A stretch of DNA of 63,103 bases. Origin: an uncultured Verrucomicrobiota bacterium (GTDB lineage Bacteria; Verrucomicrobiota; Verrucomicrobiia; Limisphaerales; UBA9464). Below are positions 8,822 through 17,597 of the stretch, in pieces. A model generated the notes under the pieces. It ran no database searches. It was given only the letters and a program-made list of their open reading frames with translations, and was not told where the DNA came from. The translations under genes and the position numbers were made by a program. Position 1 is the stretch's first letter. The number at the start of each line of letters is the position of its first letter. Where the stretch lies: positions 1-63,103 of the forward strand of contig CAIVQB010000008.1 of NCBI GenBank assembly GCA_903907925.1, written 5' to 3'.

Positions 8822-10197
8822 TGCGGGGCGGCGAGTTCGCGTCGGTTGAAGATCCAGATGCCCGCCACGGCGAACAGTCCGCCGGTGATGCCGATCACCA
8901 CGCCGACCGCGGTGAACAGTTGGGTCCAGGTGATGCTGCGACCGGAGCTGAGTGAATCGACCGGGGAAAAGCCGGTCACCTGATCGATCACCGCCCGCAA
9001 GGTTCCGTACACGATCACCGATGCGTTGTTGAGGATCGTCTTTTCCACCACGATGCCCTCCTCGCTGCTGACGCCGACGATCCCGCCCTGTTCGACGACC
9101 TGTTTCAGGGTCCCGCTGGAAAGGCCGACCAAGAGGATGCCGAAGGAAACGAAGGCGGCGACGTTGAACTGGAGCTTGGAGGCGGCGAAAAGGCCGACGG
9201 CGCACAACAATCCCAGCCAGCAGAAGAGAATGCCGAGACCGCGGATGAAGTTCAGTCCGAACCCGCCCTCATGGTAGAGCACCTCGAAGCCGTCCTCGAG
9301 CGGGAAGAGCACCGGGCGTTCATTCAGGTTCACGCCGTCGACGGTCAACGTCCCGTCGGGCGCGATGTGGTTCCCCTCGACTTCGAAACTGATGAACGAT
9401 TCGGGGGCGAGATTGTTGGCGAAGCGCTGGCGTCGATGGCCCTCCGGTGGGCCGATTTTCCAGCCGAAATCAAAGGTGGAACTCGAGCCGGCATAATCGG
9501 GCGTGAAGAATTTCACCCGGAGAAACAGGGGGCGATCCTTGAGCCGTTCGGCGGCGTCCGGTCCCAGATTGACCTTCCACCGACGGGCCTGTCCGGGCCG
9601 CAGGTATTGCATCGAGGCCACGACCTGTTCGCGGATCTGCTTTCGGACGAAGGCGCGATCGTTCAAGGCGGCCACCGCCTGCTTTCGGATTCGCTCCTGA
9701 AACAACCGCTCCACGGTGGGTTCGGGATCGGGGAGGACCTCGCGCGCGGACTTGCGCGCGACGAGCACCTCCTCCCGCAGGACTTTCTGTTGTTCCGGTT
9801 TGAGGCTGCCGGCCTTGGATTGAAGGAGGACGTAGACCATGCCGCCGGAGATCGTCAGCAGACCGGCGTTGAGCGTCATGATGCCGAGCCATTTCCCGAG
9901 CCAGATCTGCCAGCGGGCGACGGGCTTGGTGCAGACCAATTGCATCGAGAAATCCTCGACCTCGCGCGCCAACGAACCGCAGGCCAGCCAGAGCGTCGCA
10001 AATCCCAACAGCGTGATGATCGATCCTAGGGTGTAGGTGATGAGGATCTGGGTGAATCCCTGGGCCGATCCGTCGTGCTTGATGATCGACGGGAGAACGA
10101 TCACCGCTCCCATGAGCAGCGCGAGCAACACCACCACCAGTCGGTAGCGGAAGGCAGCCTTGAGAGTGAGCCGGGCGACGGCGAAAAGCGGTTGCAT
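8818..10197 (-). CDS. ABC-2-type transporter permease
   Basis: The 459-residue integral membrane protein has an N-terminal TM, then a cluster of TMs at about 45-130, including FTQILITYTLGSIITLLGF. Next comes the REVEDFSMQLVCTKPVARWQ loop typical of ABC-2 permeases. A large extracytoplasmic domain follows (about 150-320), then further TMs at the C-terminus. It starts 13 bases downstream of the ABC ATPase stop and overlaps the next gene by ATGA. The ATPase-permease pairing suggests an exporter; the substrate cannot be read from sequence. Confidence 0.85.
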   Translation of the reverse strand: MQPLFAVARLTLKAAFRYRLVVVLLALLMGAVIVLPSIIKHDGSAQGFTQILITYTLGSIITLLGFATLWLACGSLAREVEDFSMQLVCTKPVARWQIWLGKWLGIMTLNAGLLTISGGMVYVLLQSKAGSLKPEQQKVLREEVLVARKSAREVLPDPEPTVERLFQERIRKQAVAALNDRAFVRKQIREQVVASMQYLRPGQARRWKVNLGPDAAERLKDRPLFLRVKFFTPDYAGSSSTFDFGWKIGPPEGHRRQRFANNLAPESFISFEVEGNHIAPDGTLTVDGVNLNERPVLFPLEDGFEVLYHEGGFGLNFIRGLGILFCWLGLLCAVGLFAASKLQFNVAAFVSFGILLVGLSSGTLKQVVEQGGIVGVSSEEGIVVEKTILNNASVIVYGTLRAVIDQVTGFSPVDSLSSGRSITWTQLFTAVGVVIGITGGLFAVAGIWIFNRRELAAPQ

Positions 10198-10210
10198 GGC
10201 CGGGGCTTCG

Positions 10211-11425
10211 TCAGGGCTTTTTGCCGCCCAACAGACCGGACAATTTCTCGTTGGCCTGGCTCAAGTCGACCGCCTTCTGCGTCTCGGGGGTCGGGGCTGG
10301 GGCAGTCGCCGGTTCCTCGGATCGGGTCAGGGCCGCCAGTTTGGAGGTATCCACCGTCGGCGCGGCGGTTGCGACCGAATCGGCCGGGGTGGCCGCTGTG
10401 GCCGCTGTGGCCGTCGGTTTGGTCAGGCGATCGAGAACGCCCTGATCCTGGCCGCTGCCCTTTTCGGCCGAGCCGCGGATGAAGGCGGCGACCTGGTTGC
10501 CGCTGGTGGCGCCGCTGGTCTGGGCCTGAGCCCGCGCGCGTTCCACCACGCCGAGGAAATAGTTTTCCAGGTTCTGGGTCGGGTTCTCCAGTCGCACGGT
10601 GTCGCCGACTTCCGCCCGCAGAATAGCGAGCACCCTCTCCGTTGTTTCGCGGCTGAGAACAGGCGCGGTGATTCGAACCTCGTCCGGTGTCGCCAGCAAT
10701 TCCTTGAGCGTGCCCTGCGCCTGGATCCGGCCGCCGTAATAGATCACCACCCGGTCGCAGACATCCTCGACATCGGCGAGCAAATGGGAGCTGAGAATGA
10801 CGGTTTTGCCGCGGCGGGCGAGGGCGCGGATGAGATCCTTTATTTCGCGACAGCCGATCGGATCAAGGCCCGCGGTCGGTTCGTCGAGGATGACCAGGTC
10901 GGGATCGTTGATCAGCGCCTGGGCCAGGCCGATCCGGCGCTGCATGCCCTTGGAAAATTCACCAACCGTGCGGGTCCGGGCCTGGTTCAATCCGACCATT
11001 TCGATCAACTGCTCGATCCGCTGCCGGCGTTCGGCGGCGTCGAGGGAAAACAGGTTGCCGAAGAAATCGAGGGTCTCGCCCGGGGTGAGGTATTTGTAGA
11101 GGTAGCTCTCCTCGGGAAGATAGCCGATGCGGGCCTTCGTTTTGACATCGCGCGGTGAGGCACCGAACACCGAGATCTGGCCCTTGGTGGGATAGAGCAG
11201 CCCGAGCAACATCTTGATCGTCGTCGACTTGCCGGAACCGTTCGGTCCGAGCAGACCAAACACCTCTCCCCGGCGGACCTCGAAATCCACCTGGTCGACC
11301 GCGCGGGCCTTGGGGCGTCCCCAGAAATCCTTGAAGATCTTGGTGAGGCCGGCGGCCTGGATCACCACTTCCGCGGAGGTGGGACGGGAGGCGTTCGACG
11401 TGAGCGGGACGGCGGTGGTGGCCAT
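10211..11425 (-). CDS. ABC transporter ATP-binding protein with a low-complexity C-terminal tail
   Basis: All ABC motifs are present: Walker A GPNGSGKST (residues 60-68), signature FSKGMQRRIGLAQAL, Walker B LVILDEPTAGLDP and H-loop SSHLLADVEDVCDRVV. The NBD resembles the CcmA/NatA group that pairs with ABC-2 permeases. After about residue 300 the 404-residue protein carries an Ala/Thr/Val/Pro-rich extension (TATAATAATPADSVATAAPT), longer than the usual 300-320 residue family size. It lies between the P-type ATPase gene and the permease gene. It probably energises the two ABC-2 permeases encoded in this operon. Confidence 0.9.
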   Translation of the reverse strand: MATTAVPLTSNASRPTSAEVVIQAAGLTKIFKDFWGRPKARAVDQVDFEVRRGEVFGLLGPNGSGKSTTIKMLLGLLYPTKGQISVFGASPRDVKTKARIGYLPEESYLYKYLTPGETLDFFGNLFSLDAAERRQRIEQLIEMVGLNQARTRTVGEFSKGMQRRIGLAQALINDPDLVILDEPTAGLDPIGCREIKDLIRALARRGKTVILSSHLLADVEDVCDRVVIYYGGRIQAQGTLKELLATPDEVRITAPVLSRETTERVLAILRAEVGDTVRLENPTQNLENYFLGVVERARAQAQTSGATSGNQVAAFIRGSAEKGSGQDQGVLDRLTKPTATAATAATPADSVATAAPTVDTSKLAALTRSEEPATAPAPTPETQKAVDLSQANEKLSGLLGGKKP

Positions 11426-11465
11426 GGGGATTCCGTTCGGTGGAGGTCGGTCGCGTCGTCGGAGC

Positions 11466-13478
11466 TCAGGCCAACTGGGCGATCAGCGGAGTGGAGGGCC
11501 CGTCGTTGGATTCACCGGCCGGCGGTGTTGCGGTGGCCTGCAGCAGCATGGGCTCGAGTTCCTCACCCTGACGGACGAGTCGCGCGCTGTTGAAAACCAC
11601 AATCAGGGCCCCGGCATTGTGAAGCAGTGCGGCGACAATTGGATGAACGTAGCCGAGGGCGCCCGCGGACAGGACGACGACGACGAACAGGACGCCGAAG
11701 AGGAAATTCTGGTTGATGACGTCGCGGGCCATGCGTGAGATCCGCACCAGGAAGGGCAGGCGTCGAAGGTCGCTGTTCATCAGCGCGATGGTCGCGGAAT
11801 GAATGGCCACCTCGCTGCCGGCGGCACCCATGGCAATGCTGATGTCACCGGCGGCGAGGGCGGGGGCGTCGTTCACGCCGTCGCCGACGACGGCGACACG
11901 GAAGCCCTTGGCCTTGCAGGCACGGACGAACTCCACCTTGTCCTGCGGGAGACATTCGGCGACGACCTCGGGGATGCCGATTTCCTTCGCCACGCGGTCG
12001 GCGACGGGTTTGCGGTCACCACTGACCATGGTGATGCGGCGGATGCCGGCTTCCTGGAGCCCGGTGATGGCCTCGGCGGCCTCGGGACGGGTTTGATCCT
12101 GGAGACCGACCCAGCCGATACAGTCGGTGTTGCGGGCGATGAACAACAGGCTGAAGCCGGCGGTTTCGTCGAGATCGACCGACTTGAGAAAATCACCGGT
12201 GACACCGTTGTCGCGGAGCCATGCCGCGCGGCCGATGAGAATGCGGGCACCGTCGAGACTGGCGCTGACGCCGCGGCCGGCGGTCTCGCGGAATTCCGTG
12301 ACCGGGGAGAGTGGAACACCCGCTTCACCGGCCAGTTGAACGAGGGCGCGGGCGGTGGGGTGATTGGAGAATTGTTCCGTGCTGGCGCCGAGACGGAGGA
12401 GCTCGGCGGCGGAGGTTTCGCCCAGCGGATTCAACCGGCTGACCACCAGTTTGCCGGTGGTGAGAGTGCCGGTCTTGTCGAAGACGAAGGCGGTGATGCG
12501 GGCGGCGGCTTCGAGATCGGATATGTTTTTTACCAGGATGCCGAGACGGGCGGCGGCGCTGAGCGCGGCGACCATCGCGGTGGGCGTGGCGAGAATGAAG
12601 GCGCAGGGACAGGCGCCGATGAGCACGCTGATGACGCGGTCGAGATCCTTGGTGAAGGCCCAGACCAGGGCGGCGATCACCAGCACCAGCGGCGTGTAAT
12701 AGCCGATGTATTGGTCCACGATCCGCATGAACGGCAGCTTGGTTTTTTCGGCGGCGAGAATCAGTTCGCGGACCCGGCCGAGGGTGGTGTCCTCGCCGGC
12801 GCGGGTGACCTTCACCTCGAGGGCGCCGTTGAGGTTCACCGTTCCGGCGAATACCTGTTCGCCCGGGCCCTTGTCGACTGGAAGCGATTCACCGGTGATG
12901 GTGGCCTGGTTGACCGAACCCTGTCCGCTGAGGATGACGCCGTCGGCGGCGATGTTGTCGCCGGGTCGGATGCGGATGACATCGCCGACCGACAACGCGC
13001 TGGCGGGGACCTCCTCCTCGCGTCCGGCGACGAGGCGGCGGGCGCGGGTGGGGGTGATCTTGATGAGCGATTCGATCGAGGCGCGGGCACCGGCGGCGGT
13101 GCGGGTTTCGATGATTTCACCGAGCAACATGAAGAAGGCGACGATGCCGGCGGTGCGGAAATCGCCCTTGGCCGCGCAGGCGAGAACGCCGAGGGCCACC
13201 AGTTCATTGATGCTGAGCCGGCCGAGCCGCAGGTCCTTGAAGGCGACCAGCAGAATCGGGTAGGCGAGAATGGCGGTGCCGACCAGCGCGCTGAGATCGC
13301 CGATGGTGGACATTCCCGGGGCGAGCCATTCGACCACGAAGGCGTTGAGGACCAGGATGAGTCCGATGAGCGTCTGCCACAGCTTCACGTTGGTGTGGCT
13401 GTGGTCGAGGCCGCCGTGATCGTGATCGCAGCCGCAATCGGCGTCGGACGATTGAGAGAGAAGGGAGGTGACTTGCAT
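11466..13478 (-). CDS. Heavy-metal-translocating P1B-type ATPase
   Basis: A 670-residue pump for soft or transition metal ions in the inner membrane. Visible motifs are TGES (195-198), the metal-binding CPC in TM6 (ACPCAFILATPT, Cys290/Cys292), phosphorylated Asp334 in DKTGTLTTG, and GDGVNDAPAL near the C-terminus. There is no HMA domain; instead the N-terminus has a short Cys/His-rich stretch (CGCDHDHGGLDHSH) that could bind metal. The last TM carries LLHNAGALIVVFNSARL in place of the Asp-Gly pair of classical Zn/Cd pumps. Metal specificity is therefore uncertain. It is co-transcribed with three SPFH genes upstream and ABC genes downstream. Confidence 0.9.
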   Translation of the reverse strand: MQVTSLLSQSSDADCGCDHDHGGLDHSHTNVKLWQTLIGLILVLNAFVVEWLAPGMSTIGDLSALVGTAILAYPILLVAFKDLRLGRLSINELVALGVLACAAKGDFRTAGIVAFFMLLGEIIETRTAAGARASIESLIKITPTRARRLVAGREEEVPASALSVGDVIRIRPGDNIAADGVILSGQGSVNQATITGESLPVDKGPGEQVFAGTVNLNGALEVKVTRAGEDTTLGRVRELILAAEKTKLPFMRIVDQYIGYYTPLVLVIAALVWAFTKDLDRVISVLIGACPCAFILATPTAMVAALSAAARLGILVKNISDLEAAARITAFVFDKTGTLTTGKLVVSRLNPLGETSAAELLRLGASTEQFSNHPTARALVQLAGEAGVPLSPVTEFRETAGRGVSASLDGARILIGRAAWLRDNGVTGDFLKSVDLDETAGFSLLFIARNTDCIGWVGLQDQTRPEAAEAITGLQEAGIRRITMVSGDRKPVADRVAKEIGIPEVVAECLPQDKVEFVRACKAKGFRVAVVGDGVNDAPALAAGDISIAMGAAGSEVAIHSATIALMNSDLRRLPFLVRISRMARDVINQNFLFGVLFVVVVLSAGALGYVHPIVAALLHNAGALIVVFNSARLVRQGEELEPMLLQATATPPAGESNDGPSTPLIAQLA

Positions 13479-13502
13479 GGCGGGCGGAGGTCGGGCGATT
13501 GG

Positions 13503-14609
13503 TCAGCGACCGGAGGGATCCTTGTCCTTCCGGGGCGGCGAGGCCGGTTCGCGGTTGAGATTGATGCGGAGTTCGCGGCGCTGGCCGTCGGCGCGTTCGG
13601 GCAGGAAGAACTTGTCGGGGGCGTTGGTCAGGATGTCGGTGACGGCGGCGATCCGGTTGCGTTCGCGGAAGAGGACCGGATTGCGGTCGTAGGCGGCGAG
13701 CTGGTCGTGGAAGAACTTCGACTCGGCACCGATCGTCTGGACCAGCGAATTGCTCGAGACCAGGCCGGTGTCCACGATGCTCTTGGCCTCGCCGACTGCC
13801 TTGCGGACGGTTTCGTCGTAGTAGCCCTGGGCTTCGCTGATCTTCCGCTGGCGATCCTGCGTCGCCTTGAGGACGTCGTTGAAGGCGTCCTTCACGTAGA
13901 TCGGCGCGGAGACCTCGACGTCGAGGGGTTCGAGGGTGACGCCGATGCTGGTGCGTTCGATGAGTTGCGAGAGGCGGCCGCGGATGGCGTCGGTGAAGGC
14001 GATGCGGTCGTTGTAAAGGGCGGCGTCGGCGGTGAAGCGGGCGCTGGCGTGGTAGATGGAATTGTTGAGGAGATTGGCCAGGATGTTGGTGGCGTCGCGG
14101 AAATTGAAGGCGTAGGCGATCGGATCGGCGATCCGGTACTTCATCGTGGCACGGACATGGAGGATGTTGCCGTCGCTGGTGAGCGTGTGGCCGTCGACGC
14201 CGGGACGGAGCGTGCCAGTGGCGGCGGGGACTGCCCCGGCGGCCTCTTCTTCAGGACTGATGGCGTACCAGGCGACCGAGGAGCGGAGCGTCTTGGATTC
14301 GCCGATGCGGACGCGGACGATCTCGTCGATCGGATAGGGCAGGGCCCAATGGAGACCCTGTTTGAGGAGGGCTTCCGTGCCGGTTCCGCGGGGTTTGCCG
14401 AAACGCAGCACCACCGCGACTTCGTTCGGGTTCACCGTGAACACGCACGAGAAGACAAAGGCGGCCAGGAGCAGCGCCATGCAGAAGCGAACCAGCAGGA
14501 AACTGCTGCCGAGGGCCTCGGTGAGCGCCTGACTGGAGGCGTCGTCCGGGTTGACCCCGGGAGTGGGGGCCAGCCGGATGGAGCCGGGGCGGGAATTCGG
14601 ATCGGCCAT
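13503..14609 (-). CDS. SPFH/Band 7 protein, HflK-like
   Basis: The 368-residue protein has one N-terminal TM (about residues 36-58) after a short cytoplasmic tail. The SPFH entry signature VNPNEVAVVLRFGKP follows, then HWALPYPIDEIVRV and a C-terminal helical region rich in Ala, Gln and Glu (EAQGYYDETVRKAVGEAKS). HflK/HflC proteins form large ring complexes around FtsH; stomatin relatives organise membrane microdomains. This is one of three consecutive SPFH genes; no ftsH is in the window. It lies 24 bases upstream of the P-type ATPase gene, so a scaffold for that pump or for the ABC exporter is plausible. Confidence 0.85.
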   Translation of the reverse strand: MADPNSRPGSIRLAPTPGVNPDDASSQALTEALGSSFLLVRFCMALLLAAFVFSCVFTVNPNEVAVVLRFGKPRGTGTEALLKQGLHWALPYPIDEIVRVRIGESKTLRSSVAWYAISPEEEAAGAVPAATGTLRPGVDGHTLTSDGNILHVRATMKYRIADPIAYAFNFRDATNILANLLNNSIYHASARFTADAALYNDRIAFTDAIRGRLSQLIERTSIGVTLEPLDVEVSAPIYVKDAFNDVLKATQDRQRKISEAQGYYDETVRKAVGEAKSIVDTGLVSSNSLVQTIGAESKFFHDQLAAYDRNPVLFRERNRIAAVTDILTNAPDKFFLPERADGQRRELRINLNREPASPPRKDKDPSGR

Positions 14610-14657
14610 GGAGAAGGGGGTTCGGGAGGCTGCGGTTCGGGGCGCGGCGTCTGCGGA

Positions 14658-15560
14658 TCAGCGGGTGGCCGGGGCTTTCTCCGTGCTGAGCAGGTTCAAA
14701 GGCGGAATCTTCTCGTCGAGAATGAGCGTGGCGCGGTCCTTCAACGACTCGCGGAGCGCCTTCAACTGAAGCAGGAAAATGGCGAGGTCGGGGCGCTGCT
14801 CGAACACCGCGTAGTCTTTGCTCGCGGCGGCGTCGGCCTCGCCGAGGATGCGCAGGGCATCGGCATCGGCGCGCGAGAGGAGTTCGTCGCGGCGGCGGTT
14901 GGCTTCGCTCCGGATTTCCAGGGACTTGGCCTCACCCTCGCCGTTGTATTGCTTCACCAGGCGGTCGCGTTCCGCCTTCATGCGCTCGAAAACTTTTCCG
15001 GTGATCGATTCCGGGAGCCCGAGCTGCTTGATGCCGACGAGTTCGATGCTGATGCCGTAGGCTTCGAGTGCGGGCGCCTTGAGGACCTTGAGGATGTCCT
15101 GTTCGACGGCGTCAAATTTCACCTGCTTGGGATCGGGCGAGACGAGATCGCTGAAATTGTAGCTGCCGATGACCGCGTTCTTGGCGTTGCGGACGAGGTT
15201 TTCGAGATCGCGCTCCGCCTTGAGGGAGTCGCCGTTGAAACGTTCCAGGAAGGTTTTGGGCTCCTGAACCTTCCAGCCGACGAACACCGTGATGATCACG
15301 TTCTTGGCGTCGCGGGTCGTGGTTTCCTCGAACTTGCGCTCGAAATTGGAGATGCGGCTGTCGATGCGGTAGACCTGTTCGATCGGCAGCGGGAGCCGGA
15401 ATTTCAGGCCCGGATCGTTGGCATACGACCGGGAGTAGCGGCCGAACCGGGTGACCACCGCCACCTCGGTCGTGCGCACCTGGAAGCAGAACAACAGGGC
15501 GAGGAACATCAACAACAGCAATGCGCCGACGAGCAGCGTTAGCGGATTCTTTTTCTTCAT
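14658..15560 (-). CDS. SPFH/Band 7 protein, HflC-like
   Basis: The 300-residue protein begins with MKKK, a single hydrophobic helix (LTLLVGALLLLMFLALLF) and the SPFH signature RTTEVAVVTRFGRYS. Later segments match HflC well: IEQVYRIDSRISNFE, LVGIKQLGLPESITGKVFE, RMKAERDRLVKQYNGEGEA and LRILGEADAAA. Length is close to E. coli HflC (334). It is the middle gene of the three SPFH genes, with 20- and 48-base spacers. An HflK-HflC heteromer with either neighbour is likely. Confidence 0.88.
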   Translation of the reverse strand: MKKKNPLTLLVGALLLLMFLALLFCFQVRTTEVAVVTRFGRYSRSYANDPGLKFRLPLPIEQVYRIDSRISNFERKFEETTTRDAKNVIITVFVGWKVQEPKTFLERFNGDSLKAERDLENLVRNAKNAVIGSYNFSDLVSPDPKQVKFDAVEQDILKVLKAPALEAYGISIELVGIKQLGLPESITGKVFERMKAERDRLVKQYNGEGEAKSLEIRSEANRRRDELLSRADADALRILGEADAAASKDYAVFEQRPDLAIFLLQLKALRESLKDRATLILDEKIPPLNLLSTEKAPATR

Positions 15561-15580
15561 GGGACGTCTTGGGAAAGGGG

Positions 15581-17467
15581 TTATTTCTTCTGACCGGGGT
15601 TCTCGATGCCGGCATCGAGGAGCTCCTTGGTCAGTTTGTCCTCGAGATTGAGGATGATGATATCCGAGGTGTTGGTGGGGCCGATCACCAGTTTCCGGGC
15701 GGGACCGACGGCCTTGGCGAAGGTGTCGAGATAGTTGCGCTGCCGGAAGACAGTTGGCGCAGCGTCGTAGGCGGCGAGTTGATGGACGAATTGCGCCGAT
15801 TGTCCGGCGGCCACCGCGGTCTTGCGGGCGGCAGAGGCGTGAGCTTCATTGAGTTTGCGGGCGGAGTTGGCCCCGGCCATCGGCAGTGTTTCAGCACTGT
15901 ACCCTTCCGCAGTCAGGATCTTGGCCTCCTTTTGGGCGACGGCACCGATGACCTCCTCGTAAGCGGCGGCGACCTGGAGTTGCTTGGTGCCGACCGGCGG
16001 ATGGATGTCTTGCAATCCCACAAACACGATCTTCACCCCGAGCCGTGCGTCATCGGCGTGCGCCTGGATCGCTGTCTGAAGATCACGTGACGCTTCGAGC
16101 CGTCCGTAGCTCATCACCTTGTCGATGTCGACACTGGCCATGTAACGGACGACTTCGCGGTTGGCGATCCGCTCGAGCAGTTCGCTGGCGTTGGAGTGGT
16201 TGTAGACCCAGGCGCGGATGTCGGAGACGAGGTATTGGACCGGAATGCTGACGCTGAGCAGGTTGACCGGGACCGTGTTGTCGCCGGTGACGGTGTTCTG
16301 CTGTTGTTCGCGGCTGGCGACGAGCAGGTTGAACTCCTCCTTGTAGTGGGCGCGGGTCCAGAGAAGCGTCCGTTCTTTTTCCGCCTCGGGATCGGCGACG
16401 TAGCCGACATGGAAGGACTGGAGTTCCCGGGTGGGCAGGCGGAGAACGGTGTCGATGGGCCAGGGGAATTTGACGTGCAGGCCGGGTTCCTGAACGCCGT
16501 CGCCGATCGGCCGGCCGAAGCGTTCGAGCAATCCCTGCTCGCCGGGTTCGATCACCACGAAGCAGGAGCAAACGACCAGGATGCCGATCCAGACCAGCAC
16601 CAGGCGGGCGATCGCGCCCTCGAGAAACTTGTAGAACCAGGTTTCGCTGACCTTGAAGCCGAACTGGTAGTCCAGCGCGTGGGCCGCGGTGCTGAACAGT
16701 CCGCCGCTCTGTCCCAGCAGGCCGACGATCCGGCTTTCATAAACGATGCGCTGAACCTTGCCGCGGACGCGGGGGCGATAGCGTTCGAAGATCAGTGTCG
16801 CCAGGGTTTCCAGCGCGATCAGGGCCAGGACACCGATCAAAACCCAGGCGGCGTAGCGATCGTATTTCGGGAAGCCGAACCAATCGGCGGCCGCGATTCC
16901 GGCGGAGATGCCGGCGAGCAGGGCACCGAGCAGCACTGCCGAGGCGCCGGGACGCAGGAGGCGGCAATCTTCGAGCTGGGCGAGGCGTGCGGAGTATTTG
17001 CCGAGGAGGAAAAGCACCAGTCCCACCGTGGCGAAGGCGGCCAGGGCCAGGGTTGGATCCGGCGCGGCCATCGAATCCGGGTTCTGGAGGAGATCCTTGC
17101 GGAAGGCCCAGATTCCGACGCTTTCGAGAACAAACAGGAACCCGGTGAAGGCGGGCACGAGCCAGCGTTCGAACTGTTCGCGAGCCCGGCGCGCCGGAAA
17201 AGTTTCCGCGGCGGATTCGCTGAACAAGGCGGAGTCATTGCGGGACCGCGCCAACGCTTCGACCTCCAGGCGTTCCGCGTCTTCCCGGGCTTCCAGGCGC
17301 ATCTGAAACCAACTCACCAGCGCCACGAGGAAGCCGATGGCAAAGAAGGCGGAGGCGATTTCCGCGGTGGCGGAGTTTTCGTACCGGGCGAGGACGATCA
17401 ACGCGCCGCCGCCGCCGAGCAGGGCCAGGGCGTTGATGAAGGCGTTCTTCGACAAATTGCGTTCCAT
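15581..17467 (-). CDS. HflK-like SPFH protein with an N-terminal polytopic membrane extension
   Basis: At 628 residues this is about 200 residues longer than ordinary HflK (about 420). The extra N-terminal part contains about six predicted TMs, in three pairs. Examples are ALALLGGGGALIVLA, ASAFFAIGFLVALVSWF, TLALAAFATVGLVLFLLG and YAAWVLIGVLALIALETLA. A last TM then leads into the SPFH signature VVIEPGEQGLLERFGRP (about residue 320), PGLHVKFPWPIDTVLR and a typical HflK C-terminal part (DIHPPVGTKQLQVAAAYEEV). The extension resembles that of multi-TM HflK-type proteins known in some bacteria, but I cannot assign a subfamily. It precedes the HflC-like gene by 20 bases. Confidence 0.85.
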   Translation of the reverse strand: MERNLSKNAFINALALLGGGGALIVLARYENSATAEIASAFFAIGFLVALVSWFQMRLEAREDAERLEVEALARSRNDSALFSESAAETFPARRAREQFERWLVPAFTGFLFVLESVGIWAFRKDLLQNPDSMAAPDPTLALAAFATVGLVLFLLGKYSARLAQLEDCRLLRPGASAVLLGALLAGISAGIAAADWFGFPKYDRYAAWVLIGVLALIALETLATLIFERYRPRVRGKVQRIVYESRIVGLLGQSGGLFSTAAHALDYQFGFKVSETWFYKFLEGAIARLVLVWIGILVVCSCFVVIEPGEQGLLERFGRPIGDGVQEPGLHVKFPWPIDTVLRLPTRELQSFHVGYVADPEAEKERTLLWTRAHYKEEFNLLVASREQQQNTVTGDNTVPVNLLSVSIPVQYLVSDIRAWVYNHSNASELLERIANREVVRYMASVDIDKVMSYGRLEASRDLQTAIQAHADDARLGVKIVFVGLQDIHPPVGTKQLQVAAAYEEVIGAVAQKEAKILTAEGYSAETLPMAGANSARKLNEAHASAARKTAVAAGQSAQFVHQLAAYDAAPTVFRQRNYLDTFAKAVGPARKLVIGPTNTSDIIILNLEDKLTKELLDAGIENPGQKK

Positions 17468-17597
17468 CGGTCAGCGGGGGAAAGAGCCTGCGTGGGCCGG
17501 CCGGCAGATCCCGGAGGGGAATTCCGGGCGGCGGACAGTGCGGGTGGATTGAAAGTCGGACATCGGGGCGGGCGTCGTTGGAATCGGTTCAGTTCGA

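Noticed and set aside
11799-15542. A plus-strand frame of more than 1200 codons opposite the P-type ATPase and SPFH genes
   Set aside because: It is antisense to three well-conserved genes and its translation is dominated by Gly, Asp and Glu, as expected for an antisense frame in GC-rich DNA.
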